DNA of 64,000 nucleotides. Origin: Eutypella sp. D-1 (taxonomy: Eukaryota > Ascomycota > Sordariomycetes > Xylariales > Diatrypaceae). Below, in pieces: positions 1 to 11,036 of the stretch (position 1 is its first letter; the number at the start of each line of letters is the position of its first letter). The translations under genes were made by a program, and so were the position numbers. The notes under the pieces were generated by a model. That model saw nothing but the letters and a program-made list of their open reading frames with translations, was not told where the DNA came from and made no database searches. The DNA is taken from the NCBI GenBank assembly GCA_023313575.1, contig JAJTTP010000011.1, forward strand, positions 744,001-808,000, read 5' to 3'.

Positions 1-941
1 GAGATCTTCTTCTCAGAGAGCAGGATCAGGGGCTTCTCAAACTCAACCTTCTGAGACTTGGTGTCGGTGATGAAGTAGGGCGAGACGAAGCCACGGTCGA
101 ACCGCATACCCTCAGTGACCTCCAGCTCGTCGTTCAGAGTCTTTCCCTCCTTGACAGTAATGACACCCTCCTTGCCGACCTTCTCCATAGCATTGGCGAT
201 CAGCTTGCCAATGTGGGTATCTCCGTTGGCACTGATGGTAGCAACCTGAGCGATCTCCTCGCTGGTCGTGATATCCCGCTTGTGCTTCTGGAGGAACTCA
301 ACGACAGCCTCAACGGCGGCCTGGGTACCCCGGCGCAGGTCCATGGGGTTGCAGCCAGCGGCGACGTTTTTGACGGTCTCGGAGAAGATGGCCTTGGCCA
401 GGACGGTGGCGCTGGTGGTACCGTCACCAGCAGACTCGTTCGTTTTCGAAGCGACGTCTTGTACTAATCGAGCACCGAGGTTCTCGAACTTGTCCTGGAG
501 AGAAATGGCCTTGGCGACGGTTACACCGTCTGTAATGTGTAAGTTAGCAATGCTGCTGCGGATTGTGCTCGTCTTGGACTCGAAGAGCTCCCGGGATGAA
601 GAAATCGCACGTACCCTTGGTAATCTTTGGTGAGCCATAGCTTGACTCGATCAAGACATTTCGGCCCTTGGGACCGAGCGTAGTGGCGACAGCCTTAGCA
701 AGAGTCTCGACACCGGCCAACAGAGCTGCTCTGCCCTCAACGCCGAACTTTAGCTCCTACAACACCATTATGTTAATATCCACGATTATATATACTTTGC
801 GTGAAAAAAAAAATAGAATTATAGTCCTACCTTGTGCGCGAACCGGAGCTGTTGCGAGAGACCGGCACCGGCACGATACTTGGCGGAAGCTGCATTGGAC
901 AGGACGGTGGCCCTCGCCCGGGAGGCAAGTGCGCGCTGCAT
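1..941 (-). CDS. HSP60: Mitochondrial chaperonin HSP60 (GroEL family), N-terminal part, runs off the window
   Basis: Folds imported proteins in the mitochondrial matrix. Read on the minus strand, exons are 831-941, 615-756 and 1-529, separated by introns 757-830 and 530-614 with GT...AG ends and matching phases. The first exon encodes an Arg/Ala-rich, acid-poor presequence ([20 protein letters not shown]) typical of matrix targeting. It is followed by the GroEL start ([20 protein letters not shown]), then [24 protein letters not shown] and [12 protein letters not shown], which are the conserved ATP-binding segments. The C-terminal part, including the rest of the apical domain, lies beyond base 1. 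The ATG at 941 is chosen because it begins the presequence; upstream in-frame codons are non-ATG. Identification is secure from family knowledge; exon limits are inferred. Confidence 0.95.
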
Positions 942-1118
942 TATGATGTGAATATCGGAGAGGAAGGAATAAGACAAGAGACGAGGAAACGGCGCCACAG
1001 ACGAAAGAAAAAAAGATACAATTGGAGGAGAAGGAGAGGGAGAGCCCCGAAAGCTTCTACTGTTCAAGAGGAATTACAGTAATTGGAGTGAATGTCTTGG
1101 GAGGAAATTCGGGGAGAG

Positions 1119-1128
1119 GGAAGGTTCT
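1119..1128. promoter_or_regulatory. Possible heat-shock element upstream of HSP60
   Basis: The sequence gGAAggTTCt fits two inverted nGAAn units spaced as in a heat-shock factor site. It lies about 180 bp upstream of the HSP60 start codon, where such a site would be expected. Only two clean units are visible, so this is a weak call. Confidence 0.3.
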
Positions 1129-1891
1129 GGTTATTAATGGCCTTTTAAAAATTGAAGCTTTAGAAAATTTGGTCGTCACGGAGCAAATCGGTCTACAGCC
1201 GAGGTTACCCGCTAATCCTATAAGGGTATAGCAACCCATTACCTTAGAAAATCGTAGAAGGTCAAACAGTCAGTCTGGAACATTTGGCATTTTCTGCTTT
1301 CTGATTGGATCGATTTTCCAGCTTACCCCTCCAATCCCCACATGCATAGCGTTTGGGAAGTATGCGATAAGAGGTAATAAGCAGTGATAAGCTTCCTTAC
1401 CTTGCCTACCTAAAGTACGCAGTCAGTTACTTACGGGTGTGAGGTCACCGTCCGATACCTCAAACGAACAATTAACCAATCGAATAACAAGGATTTTACG
1501 TCGGCACAGTTCCCAAGGTTAGGCCAACAGGGGGACGGTCCGAGCCCAGGCAGCTCAGTACTTACCCAATCAACCAATGTAGGGCAAGGGAGTGTGCAAA
1601 TGATTTCCTGCGTCGTCGTGACTCGGCCAGCGTTCATTCAGCAATGAGCCCCGCCTGCAGGGACGATTACCAACCTTGGAAGTTACTTCTGAATTATCAA
1701 GCTTTTCTAAGTCATTGCTAGATAGACACGGCTATAATCCCTATAAATTCGGCGTTTGGTACTAACTCCGTTGCAAAAGACATGGATACTTCCATATCCA
1801 CACATGAGGCTGATTATTTATAAGCAGTCAACAGGTCAACAGGGTAGATAGGACGTAAATATGAGACAAGTTAGGCCATGCTGGGCCACTA

Positions 1892-1898
1892 TATAAAG
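1892..1898 (+). promoter_or_regulatory. TATA-like element upstream of the dehydrogenase
   Basis: TATAAAG lies 107-113 bp upstream of the ATG at 2005, a normal distance for a fungal promoter with a short leader. The call rests on consensus and position only. Confidence 0.4.
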
Positions 1899-2004
1899 TA
1901 TAGAGTAATCCGTAGGAAATCGCATAATTTCCATTAAACATTGCAACATTTCATAGAACATTGCAACATCTACATCGACTACCTGTCCCTATTACTTGAG
2001 CACC

Positions 2005-3270
2005 ATGGCCAATATCGCAAAGACAATTGTAGCAACTGGTGGCTCCTCCGGCGTTGTAAGTGAACTTATCATGATAATGATTATGATGATGATGTAATGC
2101 CTCGTGATGAGTTGAAGTTCTATGCATAGGCTATAGCTAGCCGTGCACTATAACTACCTATTGCTGACACACCGTTTTCAACCACCAGGGATTCGAGGCC
2201 GTGAAGCAGCTGCTCGTGCAGAACCAGCCCTATAGGTTCATCCTGGGTGTCAGAGACACGCAGCGCACCAAGGCCGTCTTCGACGAGGTCCAGTACGACA
2301 GCGCCAAGCACAGCCTGACTCTACTGCCCCTAGAGCTGGCCGACTTGAAGAATGTCCGCTCCTTTGCGCAGCAAGCGCTCCAGCACCTGGGCGAGACCAA
2401 GATCGACTACCTATTTCTGAACGCCGGCATGTTCAAGAGCGCTGCGGGCCCGGGGCCTCATGGCTCTAAGTGGTCCGAGACATATATCGTCAACCATTTG
2501 TGTACGTTGCTGATAATTGCAACTCCTCCCACGTTTCAAATACGTGATGTTGAAGACAAATGCTAAAATCAAAGCTTGAAATAGCTCAGCACTATCTGAC
2601 GCATCTACTCCGCGAGAAGTTGGAGGCTTCGCGCTCTCGGATCGTGGTCGTTTCGTCGGGTGCGGTGCGGGGCGTGAAAGATCCCAGTAGGTCCACAACC
2701 AATCTACCCTTTCACTTGAAGGTGGCGGTAGCCCACCAAGGGATATAGGCACCCTTGAGAATACCGTCAAGGCCGACGGTGATTCCAGCTTCTACCTTTA
2801 CAGCGCGTCCAAATTCATCCAGTTCCTGGGCGCCCAGTGGTGGAAGCGCCAGCTTCACGGTACCTGTCAGGTTGTCGCCGTGTCGCCCGGCCTGATCCCG
2901 GGGACCAACCTCTCTCGATACGGCGGCATGAAGATGGACATGAGCATGCCCGATGCCAAGTCTGTCCCCGAAGGTATGATTGCTTATGTACCCGAACCCA
3001 CCCCCACCCCCCCCACCTTTCAGGCTCCTTTCTTCCCTTGGAGGAATTCAACATTAGCCGGCCGATGGACTGACTGTTGTAGGTGGTGCAAACCTGCTGA
3101 GAGCCTTCTTCCGGGACGACATTCCCGAGGACCCGCAGCAGATCTTCCTGACGAGCTGGGGCGAGTGGTGGCCCAAGGACGTGTACGGGCTCGCGCTGGA
3201 CGAGAAACTGCAGGACAAGTGGTCTCCGAGCAAGGAGGAGATCGAGAAGGAAGAAGGCGTCGCCGCCTAA
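2005..3270 (+). CDS. Short-chain dehydrogenase/reductase (SDR), NAD(P)-dependent
   Basis: Predicted cytosolic oxidoreductase of about 292 residues. Five exons (2005-2055, 2189-2501, 2585-2686, 2749-2973, 3083-3270) join in frame. The N-terminus carries the Rossmann nucleotide-binding motif TGGSSGVGFE (residues about 11-20), formed across intron 1. LFLNAGMF matches the SDR NAG motif, VVVSSGAVRG carries the catalytic Ser region and YSASK is the catalytic Tyr-x-x-x-Lys. SPGLIPGTNL is the usual post-catalytic PG segment. The C-terminus is Lys/Glu-rich. No signal peptide or membrane segment is visible. The substrate cannot be told from sequence, and no biosynthetic cluster surrounds it. It converges with the Hal2-like gene at 3566, leaving 295 bp between them. 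Confidence 0.9.
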
Positions 3271-3565
3271 GGAGCGATTTCGGGGAATAAAAGACGCCGC
3301 CGGGACCGAGATTCCTCTTTCCTGAGCTGGAGTATGGTATAGTAGTATAGTCATAGATAGTACAGAAGGTTGTCATTCGTATTCTGTTTGTGGTTGGGGC
3401 CTTGAAATAGAGAATACGCAAATCTAATCTAGGTGAATGCGTGATGCAGTGCGGCCCCCTTACAATAGCAAGACACCGTCTAAAACGAGCCTCACATAAG
3501 ACCTGGCGACTTCTTTCTATTTTCTTTCTAAACCTTCCCCTTTACAACTCCGTATAGTGAAACCC

Positions 3566-4705
3566 TCAGGCCCCATCATCATCCGCGATCTCGATAGTAC
3601 CGTCCTCCCTGAGGGCGTCCCTGACAGCGGCTAGGACGCGGGAGTGCCAGTTGGCGGGGGCGGCAACGAAGCCGTAGTTGCGATTGAGAAGCCTTCCGGC
3701 AGCGAGGTCGATGGGCCTACCGTCGACGTCGGAGATGACGCCGCCGGACTCCTCGAACAGCAGCATGGCGCCGGCGTGGTCCCACGCCTTGGCGTACCGC
3801 GCCCGCGTCCTGTATGCCCAGAACGTCGTGTTGGCGACCCCAAGCCCCAGCGCCGCCCACCGCAGTACCCACGGCAGCAGGTTGCTGCCGGGCCACGCCA
3901 TCCTCAGCTGCGCCGCCGCTCGCGCGTGCGCATCCTCCAGCCCCGACGCCAGGGACCCCGCCGACGTCACGCTCCGCAATTCCGACGCCTGCGCTGCGTG
4001 CCGTGGCACCGCGCGCGCCGCTGCCGCCACCTCGTCTCCGGAAAGGTCCAGCGGCCGCACGTGCGTGCCGTGCCCGCGCACCGCGAACACGAGACAGCCG
4101 CCGGCGGTATCGAGCGAGTCGTCGTGAATGGGGGCGCTCCCGGCGTCGAGGTCCGGCGACAACCCCGGGCACGCGACCGCGCTTACGGTCTGTCGTGCCT
4201 CTGGACCCTCAAGCAGCGCTATGTTGATCGCGTAGAGCGCGCCGCGCACGAAATTCTGCGTGCCGTCGATGGGGTCGAAGACCCAGGCGCGCGCGGCGCC
4301 ATCGCCGCCCGGCACGCCGGCGCCGCACCGGTCGATCAGCTCGCAGGTGTGCTCGGGGGAGTCGGGGACAACGCACAAGCCGCCGTCACCATCATCGTTG
4401 TCGGCGGCGACGCGGCGGAGGTGCGTCCACACGCGGTCGAGCAGCGCGGGGTTATCGCGGAGCTGAGCGGCGGACTCCTCGCCGACGAGGCGGTCGGCCG
4501 GGAACGCGGCGGCGAAGGTCGCGGCCAGCAGCGCCTGCACGGCGAAGTCGGCCACTGTCACGGGACTCAGGTCGTCCGGCTTCGCGACCGTGCTGCCCCG
4601 CCCCACTCCAAGGTCCGCCTCCGCCCGCACCGCCGAGCTAATCCGCGCCGCCCTGCGCAGCGCTGCGAAGGCCACCCGCAGCTCGTGCGCATATGGCGAG
4701 TCCAT
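3566..4705 (-). CDS. Inositol-monophosphatase-superfamily phosphatase, Hal2/Met22-like (3',5'-bisphosphate nucleotidase)
   Basis: Likely removes the 3'-phosphate from PAP/PAPS, protecting sulfate assimilation and RNA processing; this follows from similarity to yeast Hal2/Met22. The protein is 379 residues, close to the family's roughly 360, and has no intron. Metal- and substrate-binding motifs are in the usual order: SPVTVADFA (47-55), VGEES (74-78), FDPIDGTQNFVRG (143-155) and WDHAGAMLLFEESGG (308-322). The Mg-binding Glu, Asp and Asp residues are present. Codon use is strikingly GC-rich at third positions, so a long open frame also exists on the opposite strand (3644-4759), taken as a shadow. 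Some family members act on inositol phosphates instead, so the exact substrate is uncertain. Confidence 0.88.
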   Translation of the reverse strand: MDSPYAHELRVAFAALRRAARISSAVRAEADLGVGRGSTVAKPDDLSPVTVADFAVQALLAATFAAAFPADRLVGEESAAQLRDNPALLDRVWTHLRRVAADNDDGDGGLCVVPDSPEHTCELIDRCGAGVPGGDGAARAWVFDPIDGTQNFVRGALYAINIALLEGPEARQTVSAVACPGLSPDLDAGSAPIHDDSLDTAGGCLVFAVRGHGTHVRPLDLSGDEVAAAARAVPRHAAQASELRSVTSAGSLASGLEDAHARAAAQLRMAWPGSNLLPWVLRWAALGLGVANTTFWAYRTRARYAKAWDHAGAMLLFEESGGVISDVDGRPIDLAAGRLLNRNYGFVAAPANWHSRVLAAVRDALREDGTIEIADDDGA

Positions 4706-7700
4706 CTGTTTGTGCTTCTGGGTTGTTCCGCGCGCTGGCAGCTTCTACTTCTTTTGTGATGGCTACTGCTGTGGATGCAGAGGCCGGTTCTTTCCCTTCT
4801 CTGTTTTTTGTTGTATTTTCCCCCCTTCGGTGACGGGCCGGTCTAGATTTGAAGTACCTTGGGCTGTTGTGTGGGTACGATAGTGGCATTTTGTTTACTC
4901 CGGTTCCGGGAATGTGTGCTGCATATGGTGGTAGATTGTGGATCACCTCCTAAGATGATCTTTATCGTGACGGTTAAGTGCATAAATTAGTATCGTCACA
5001 GTCGCTTCCTCATATCACGCCTGATGAGGATCATACTTCTGTCTACGTAGATCCTGCATATGCGGCACCTGCCTCGTCACCCGTATGGTATCTCGAGGTT
5101 CAACTTCGTTTCCCAGCATCTGCAGAGGTAGGCGACGGTGTGGCTCTGTGATCGTGCTCATAGTTATCCTTGCCATCGCGACTACGGTCATTTATAAGTG
5201 CAAGATAAAGATAAATATATAAATAATAACCTCAAAATCCTCGACAATCAACGAGATATATGAGTAACCTTGGATCGAATATCAATAATGGTCGCTGACT
5301 AGCGCCGGGGTGGGGAGGCGGGACACATACTCATCAAAGGTCTGGCTGAAGATAAGTTCAATTATATATCTAGGTACTATATAGCCCTCTGTTCTTTATT
5401 GATGAATTAGTGAGCACCACCCTAATGCAGCCGTCAAGTACAATATGTACGAGATACCTCGCCTTACTACTGCTTCGTGTAGTAGGATCTCCCCTTCAAT
5501 GGTAATGGTCGCGTGATGAACCGAGCACCGGGGAAGCTTTAGGTGAGGGAGGGTTTGCGTAAGCCCGCATTACTAAACTCACTGTGGCCTAGAGACCTCT
5601 TACGAAATAGATACTCAATTTCGATGAGGGGAGGGGGATTTCATTGGAGGATGGTGGGATAGGGCGTCTTAGGAAATCGTGGAGGGCTTGCGAGACGCCG
5701 TCACACAAATGGGAAAACGAAAGAGTATTCAGTATTGCACCGAAACTCTCAGCAGACATCTATAAAGCAGCTAGGCCGACCTCATATACAGTGAACGGGC
5801 CTTAGGTACCTAGTCGGAGTCGACTGTGACTTGGGGAGAGGGTATGAAAATAAATAGATGTGACTGTAACGGCACTAAAGATGGCGCCGCATCTTTTCCT
5901 CCTTGCCACGGAGGATGCCATGCTCACCCGCTATGTAGCTACCTAGGCAGGTAGAATAATGACCGAAAGAGGAAGGGGGTTTGCAGGTGCAATCGAGATT
6001 GATGCTGGCTTATTCACATTGGTATACATGGGGAAAGAGGAGAAAACCAGTTGTGGCCATGGCTGACACAGGATTATCCAGCCCAAACCATACGCATATG
6101 CGGGCAATCAGCTTCTCCTAGACGCTGATATCCTCCAAGTCTTGATGGCTCGGAGTGATAGTTGGCATCAAAATGGAGCGACTACTTGATCTGGAGGTAA
6201 GTCCTACCTTGCCTGTCACGGGTTTGCTAGATGCCAGTCAGAAAGTTGATATAAGTAGCAATGCAGATGACGATGGGGTGATGGCCGATATGGCGCTGAA
6301 CCCAAATCCAACATCGCAACAACCACAGGATTACTGACGGTTCTACTGATATGGGACATGGTAATATATGTCTGTCATTGGCCAGGCTTGGAAGTTGAAC
6401 CAAGGGTGCTGCCCACCGGGGACCCTCCCAACTCGGATAATATGTATTGCTTACCCCAAGGAGAAACGATATCACTGGACTCTCCAGCTGCCCTCCAACC
6501 CTCTCATGTTCTCTACCGATCTCTACGACTCTTCCCATACTTCGTACGTCATATCAGCCTGCAAACTTCATTTTCTGACGGCAGCCAAGGCCTCGCGGAT
6601 CGCGAGGAATATAAAAGTCGGTGATCGTTCAGGAGATGGTTCCTAGTCCTCGTCGTACATAATATGTCCACTTGTTCAAATTAAATGCATAACGTTAGTT
6701 ATCGTACGAGTGGATTTAGTCACATGTTTACGTCTCGTACTGTGTAATCCCCAGGTGTAAATAACCTGGAAGCACCAGAGCCCGCCTATCCTTTCTTTCC
6801 CGTCTTTGCAGCCTGCAGATTATGTGTCGGAGAAGACGTTCTAGCCTGATATTCCGTAGCACATGTGGAATGACTGGAACAATAACGCACCGGGTTGGTT
6901 GTATTGAGCAGCAGGACAGCTAGGAGGAGGCTTGTAGCTTTTGAAATAAAATCCATCACAGTCAGCAGATAGACGGCAATCATTCGAGTGCGCCCCGGTT
7001 ATTACAATGACCTGTCATGCTTGGAATGCCTGACAAATCGCATGACTTGAGTTACCACAGAGCTTACAAGGGGGCTAGGGGGAGATTGCACAGGCAGGAG
7101 GGTAGCCGAGGGTTGTCTTTCAGGGTGAACCTCCCCGATATTTTGCATGCCTACCCAGGTATTGAGTGCGTTTCCTAGGTAGCCAGCAGGGCCAGATAAC
7201 TGAGAACCTACTAACTATGCGACATGAAAAACCTTGTCAGAGAGTGTAAAGGACAAAAGGATATCGTCATTAAAAAGTCAATACCGGCGACAAGTCTATC
7301 ACATGTAGGTATTTTATAGGTAATCTGGTCATTTACAGATTCTAATATCTGCCTGTGTAAACTATAAATGAAGAGATTGGATCATCATATAAACGGGCCG
7401 ACATGGTTATGATGCTTTGGTGGATGACTGCGACGTACTCGGATACCACTAGGCCCCTATACCTCCAGCTATATGGAGACTTGGGCACTGGATAATAAGA
7501 CGGCAGTGACCATTACCTAGTATCACGTCAGTACGTTTTGATCTAGCAAATACTTAGAAGTTATATATGGATGGCAAGAGAAATGGAGATTACAGTTGTA
7601 ATTGATTGATTGTACTAAAAAGGTGTACGACTTAAAAATCCCTTTAAGTCCCATGATTATTTTCTTCGATCATTCCTTTACCATACGACGAGATGTCGTC

Positions 7701-8991
7701 GTTATTTTTTCACCGACTGTCACATACTAATACTCAAGTACTTACATATAGGTACTCAGGTTGTCTAGAATAACCGTGGAATCTTTGGAGACCAACTTTC
7801 CAAGTACTTATATACTAAGTATAGACTATGGGGCTTCATATGGAGACTTGACATAATATGCCAGCCAATATTCATAGAAAGCGCTCCCTGGGTATGCATT
7901 TATGGTTTTTAAAGTTTCTTGGGCATGTTCTTGCGCACTTTTTTGCTTACGTTTTATTAGCCCGTCTCCCGGGCAAATCTGGGGTTTAGGCGGGTCAGCG
8001 GGTCAGTCAGCAAGTGCAACTACGGCTAGGCTAGCTGGTTAGGTTGTTAGTGGCGTTCTCTTTAACAAAAAACTCGTGGTGGCAAACGGGGACGACCCAC
8101 TGATTTCCTGGGGAAGCGGGGCTAGCGCCGTTTTCCAGCGATGTGAGACCCCTGGATTGTCCAATTAGGCAATTAACGGAGCTTGACTTTGGCACTAGGA
8201 GTTTAGAGGCATATCATGCACAGGTACTTGACCCGACAGCATAACGTCGTCGCTGTCGCATGTAAGCCAAAAACAACAACATTATATACTTAGGTAAGAT
8301 GAAGAGAAAAACTTCAACAAGTCGCAAAGAAATGATTAAATCGAGACAAATGTCGTTCAAACTTGGTGTACACTTCTAGAGCCTCATTTCATTTTTTACA
8401 GGCCAGCTATGGATCGCCAGGCCGACTGACAGTGAAGGTGGTGGGTAAGGTGGTGTGTGAACATGTAATGTCCCTGAAATAATCTAGCAAAAACGGGCTT
8501 CTTGTCTCTGGCAACTCAGCCCAGAAACCCCCAGATCACAACCCTTGCCCGACCTTTAAGGACCAAAGCTTGACGTCGAATCAGCGCCGACGGTATCAGG
8601 GAAATAGGATGGGTGCGTGCAGGTGTGTGCCTGCGTTTTATTGACCGAACCCCCGGCTTCCCGGTCCCCTGTCATGCCATGCTTGTCCACCGCTGCGACA
8701 ATGAGCACTCTCCTAACGTCCTGATGTTGTACTTTAGCACTCTGACTCTCTGGCAACCCCCCTTTACTTGGGCCAAGATCTACCTAGGTAGACTTAACGG
8801 CGCATATTTGCCTGACTGCCTGACTTCTTCTAACTTAGGCGCATCGACTTAACCATCCCTCCCACCCTGAAGTCTGGGCTGATGATTGGATGACCTGCCC
8901 GTCGATGTATACGGCACTGCTATCTTATTGGCCTACCCCGCTTTCATCCACGTATGTATTACTGGATGGTGTGCGACGACTCATGTCCGCA

Positions 8992-9010
8992 TGTGTGTGT
9001 GTGTGTGTGT
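8992..9010. repeat. (TG)n microsatellite
   Basis: About nine uninterrupted TG dinucleotides, roughly 380 bp upstream of the ORF at 9388. Confidence 0.95.
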
Positions 9011-9241
9011 CCAGCTGTGTAGGAGTGCGTGAAGGGGAGGGCATGAGGCAAGAAGGGTGTTGCTCTTCCCCTTGCCCCTTTAAAGGCTACTATGTTCCTT
9101 CCCATCCAGTGTTTTGGCTTTTCGTAGTTACTTCCTGTTCAACCCTCATCAAACCCATCACATCAAACATCTATACAAGTCCAGTAACTTCTTGTGTTAG
9201 TCAACAACTGCTTTATCGTATTTCGTGGAGGATATAACACC

Positions 9242-9252
9242 TATATATATAT
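9242..9252 (+). promoter_or_regulatory. TATA-like element upstream of the small ORF at 9388
   Basis: A TATATATATA run about 136-146 bp before the start codon, in the orientation-neutral form common in fungal promoters. Supported by position only. Confidence 0.3.
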
Positions 9253-9387
9253 CCTTAACCACCTGTGTCTCTACGTATCATAAACAATAGGTGTCGTCTA
9301 CCAGTGTAGTCACCTGCGAGAGAAAGCTCGCAAACATATACATCAAAACTCTCCACTCTTCCATAACAAAGCACCAAAACACACAAT

Positions 9388-9723
9388 ATGCCCGTCCGCA
9401 TCCCCCGAGCTCGGCCCACGGAGATCGCCACCTTCGGCGCGGCGGGCGTGGCAGGCTTCGCGCCCTTCTACTTCATCCTCCCAGGCGCCGAGGAGCGACT
9501 GGCACACCAGACGGCGGTCTGGGCGCCGCGATGGGAGCGCAACATCTCGCACTTCGCATCGCCCGCACAGCGAATCGCCCAGCGCGTTGAACCTCCGGTC
9601 CGCCGCACCACCCAGCGCCTCGACGACAAGCTGCCCCTCGAGAAGGTCGCTCTCAATATCAACCGCCGCATCCGCTACGGCTTCGACAAATTCGAGAAGT
9701 TCAGCCGTAACGGCAAGGAGTAG
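9388..9723 (+). CDS. Small uncharacterised protein with one likely membrane segment (111 aa)
   Basis: I do not recognise a characterised family. The ORF is intronless, starts at an ATG with a good A-rich context and has clear coding character (GC-rich third positions, no stops), unlike the AT-rich DNA around it. The N-terminus is Arg-rich. A Gly/Ala/Phe-rich hydrophobic stretch (about residues 14-33) could be a transmembrane or membrane-associated segment. The rest is basic and probably helical, with repeated Arg, Glu and Ile residues near the C-terminus. A basic start followed by one hydrophobic helix is compatible with a small mitochondrial or ER membrane protein, but that is inference. It stands alone, with the S41 peptidase gene converging from 11037. 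Confidence 0.7.
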   Translation: MPVRIPRARPTEIATFGAAGVAGFAPFYFILPGAEERLAHQTAVWAPRWERNISHFASPAQRIAQRVEPPVRRTTQRLDDKLPLEKVALNINRRIRYGFDKFEKFSRNGKE

Positions 9724-11036
9724 CAACGTGAGAATGTGGCCAAGGGCTTTGCAAGTGGATCATGTGATCGTGTCGATGTGGGGAGGAAATGACAAGCCTG
9801 GTTTGAAGATAGGATATGATATCAGTAGCTTTGTCAGAACAACAGCAAGTGTGGTCAAGGAGACCCTTCATATTTCTTATGTTAACAGCTCCCTTTCACT
9901 ACGGGTTGACGGCCACGGTTGGCGTTCACTACCAGCCTGTCTTTTACGACACAATATGAATTGAAGAAAAATGAAAAAAGCGATTCATCGACACCGACTT
10001 GATGATGCTTGCAGAATGATCGAAACCTGTTGTCCAAGATCTATAGTGAACCTCTCCGCTAGGACCTTGCTCTTGAGAACGCGTGATGGGTCTCGAAAGA
10101 CTATTATCCCTCATGAACGGTGCCCCGTTTACTCAAACCACGTTTCCCATTTACACTGTCTAATTTTCCCATACCCTATGGAGTTCCATAGTCTTTCTCC
10201 TACCTATACTCGACTTCATTCAAACATAGTATACCCTTCGTCCAAGATTTGTATGGTTGGGTGTATGTCAATCAGGAATATGTTATCTTCGCAACCTCAA
10301 CATTGTCAATACTATCCTGCATACAAAACGGCGTGTGAAAAATGATATTGCTACTTAAAGTATTATGTCTGTCGCCACGCATCGTTTCTCTGGAGTTGTT
10401 ATTTTGCCTCGCCGCCTGCTTCCGAGAGAGAGACTAGACTCGCCGTTGGACTTAACACTATTCATAGGAAGGGCTTCTTCCAAACGGACACAAACCCGAT
10501 ATCGTCAATTGATAAACTGAGTGCTGTTTGGCGAGGATTTAAGCGAGGCACCAGACCTTGATTGTGGATGTTTTGCCTACATCAACTGAATCCTTGTTTG
10601 AGTCAAGTCGTATGCAGTCAATACAGCAGACGGTATTTGACTTCAAAAACATCAAGTGTTGTCTATCATTACCGTCATTGGACCCCATCTTCAGACCACG
10701 TTGGAGTCCCAGGACGCATATTCTATTACCAAGTCATGCAAGAAAAGCACCATCACGGCACCAGGCAGGGCATCAACATATTCACGAAAATGTCACCCGG
10801 GTATCCTAAAATCCCACCCAGAATTTGTTTCCCAACGATGAACCCCTACACAGGCTTAGGTCCCACTATCTTCACTTCTCCTACGCCAGAAATGTCATGA
10901 GTCGAACCTGACACAAGGAGTGTATCAGACCATATCTCCAAACATATGAACTTGCCACTGGAAGCATATAGACACAGATTCTTCATGATAAAGATTAAGT
11001 AATTAATAATTTTCGCTATGTGTACGCCTATTAACC
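9724..11036. other. Convergent intergenic region
   Basis: Holds the 3' regions of the small ORF and of the S41 peptidase gene. Several 80-120-codon open frames exist (for example 10562-10900), but they show no domain, no codon bias and overlap one another. I treat them as chance. Confidence 0.55.

Larger units (their letters stand above)
942..2004. other. Divergent intergenic region between HSP60 and the dehydrogenase gene
   Basis: This shared upstream region of two divergently transcribed genes holds no convincing ORF. It is AT-rich, with a short GA-rich stretch (about 960-1060) that is probably HSP60 leader. A TATA-like element near 1892 serves the plus-strand gene. Nothing else was recognised. 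Confidence 0.6.
4706..9387. other. Gene-poor AT-rich region
   Basis: About 4.7 kb without a credible gene. All ORFs here are short, lack recognisable domains and do not join through consensus introns. Scattered TACCTAGGTA-like palindromes occur (near 5808, 5941 and 8783). Toward the end there is a TG microsatellite and the probable promoter of the gene at 9388. I see no transposon termini or relic transposase. Confidence 0.6.

Noticed and set aside
3644..4759. 371-codon plus-strand ORF opposite the Hal2-like gene
   Set aside because: It is the antisense shadow of a very GC-rich intronless gene; it has Arg/Pro/Gly-rich composition and no domain, while the minus strand has all catalytic motifs.
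10558..10900. Overlapping ORFs of 83 and 112 codons
   Set aside because: Both frames are open over the same bases, neither shows codon bias or domains, and they lie in a convergent 3' flank.
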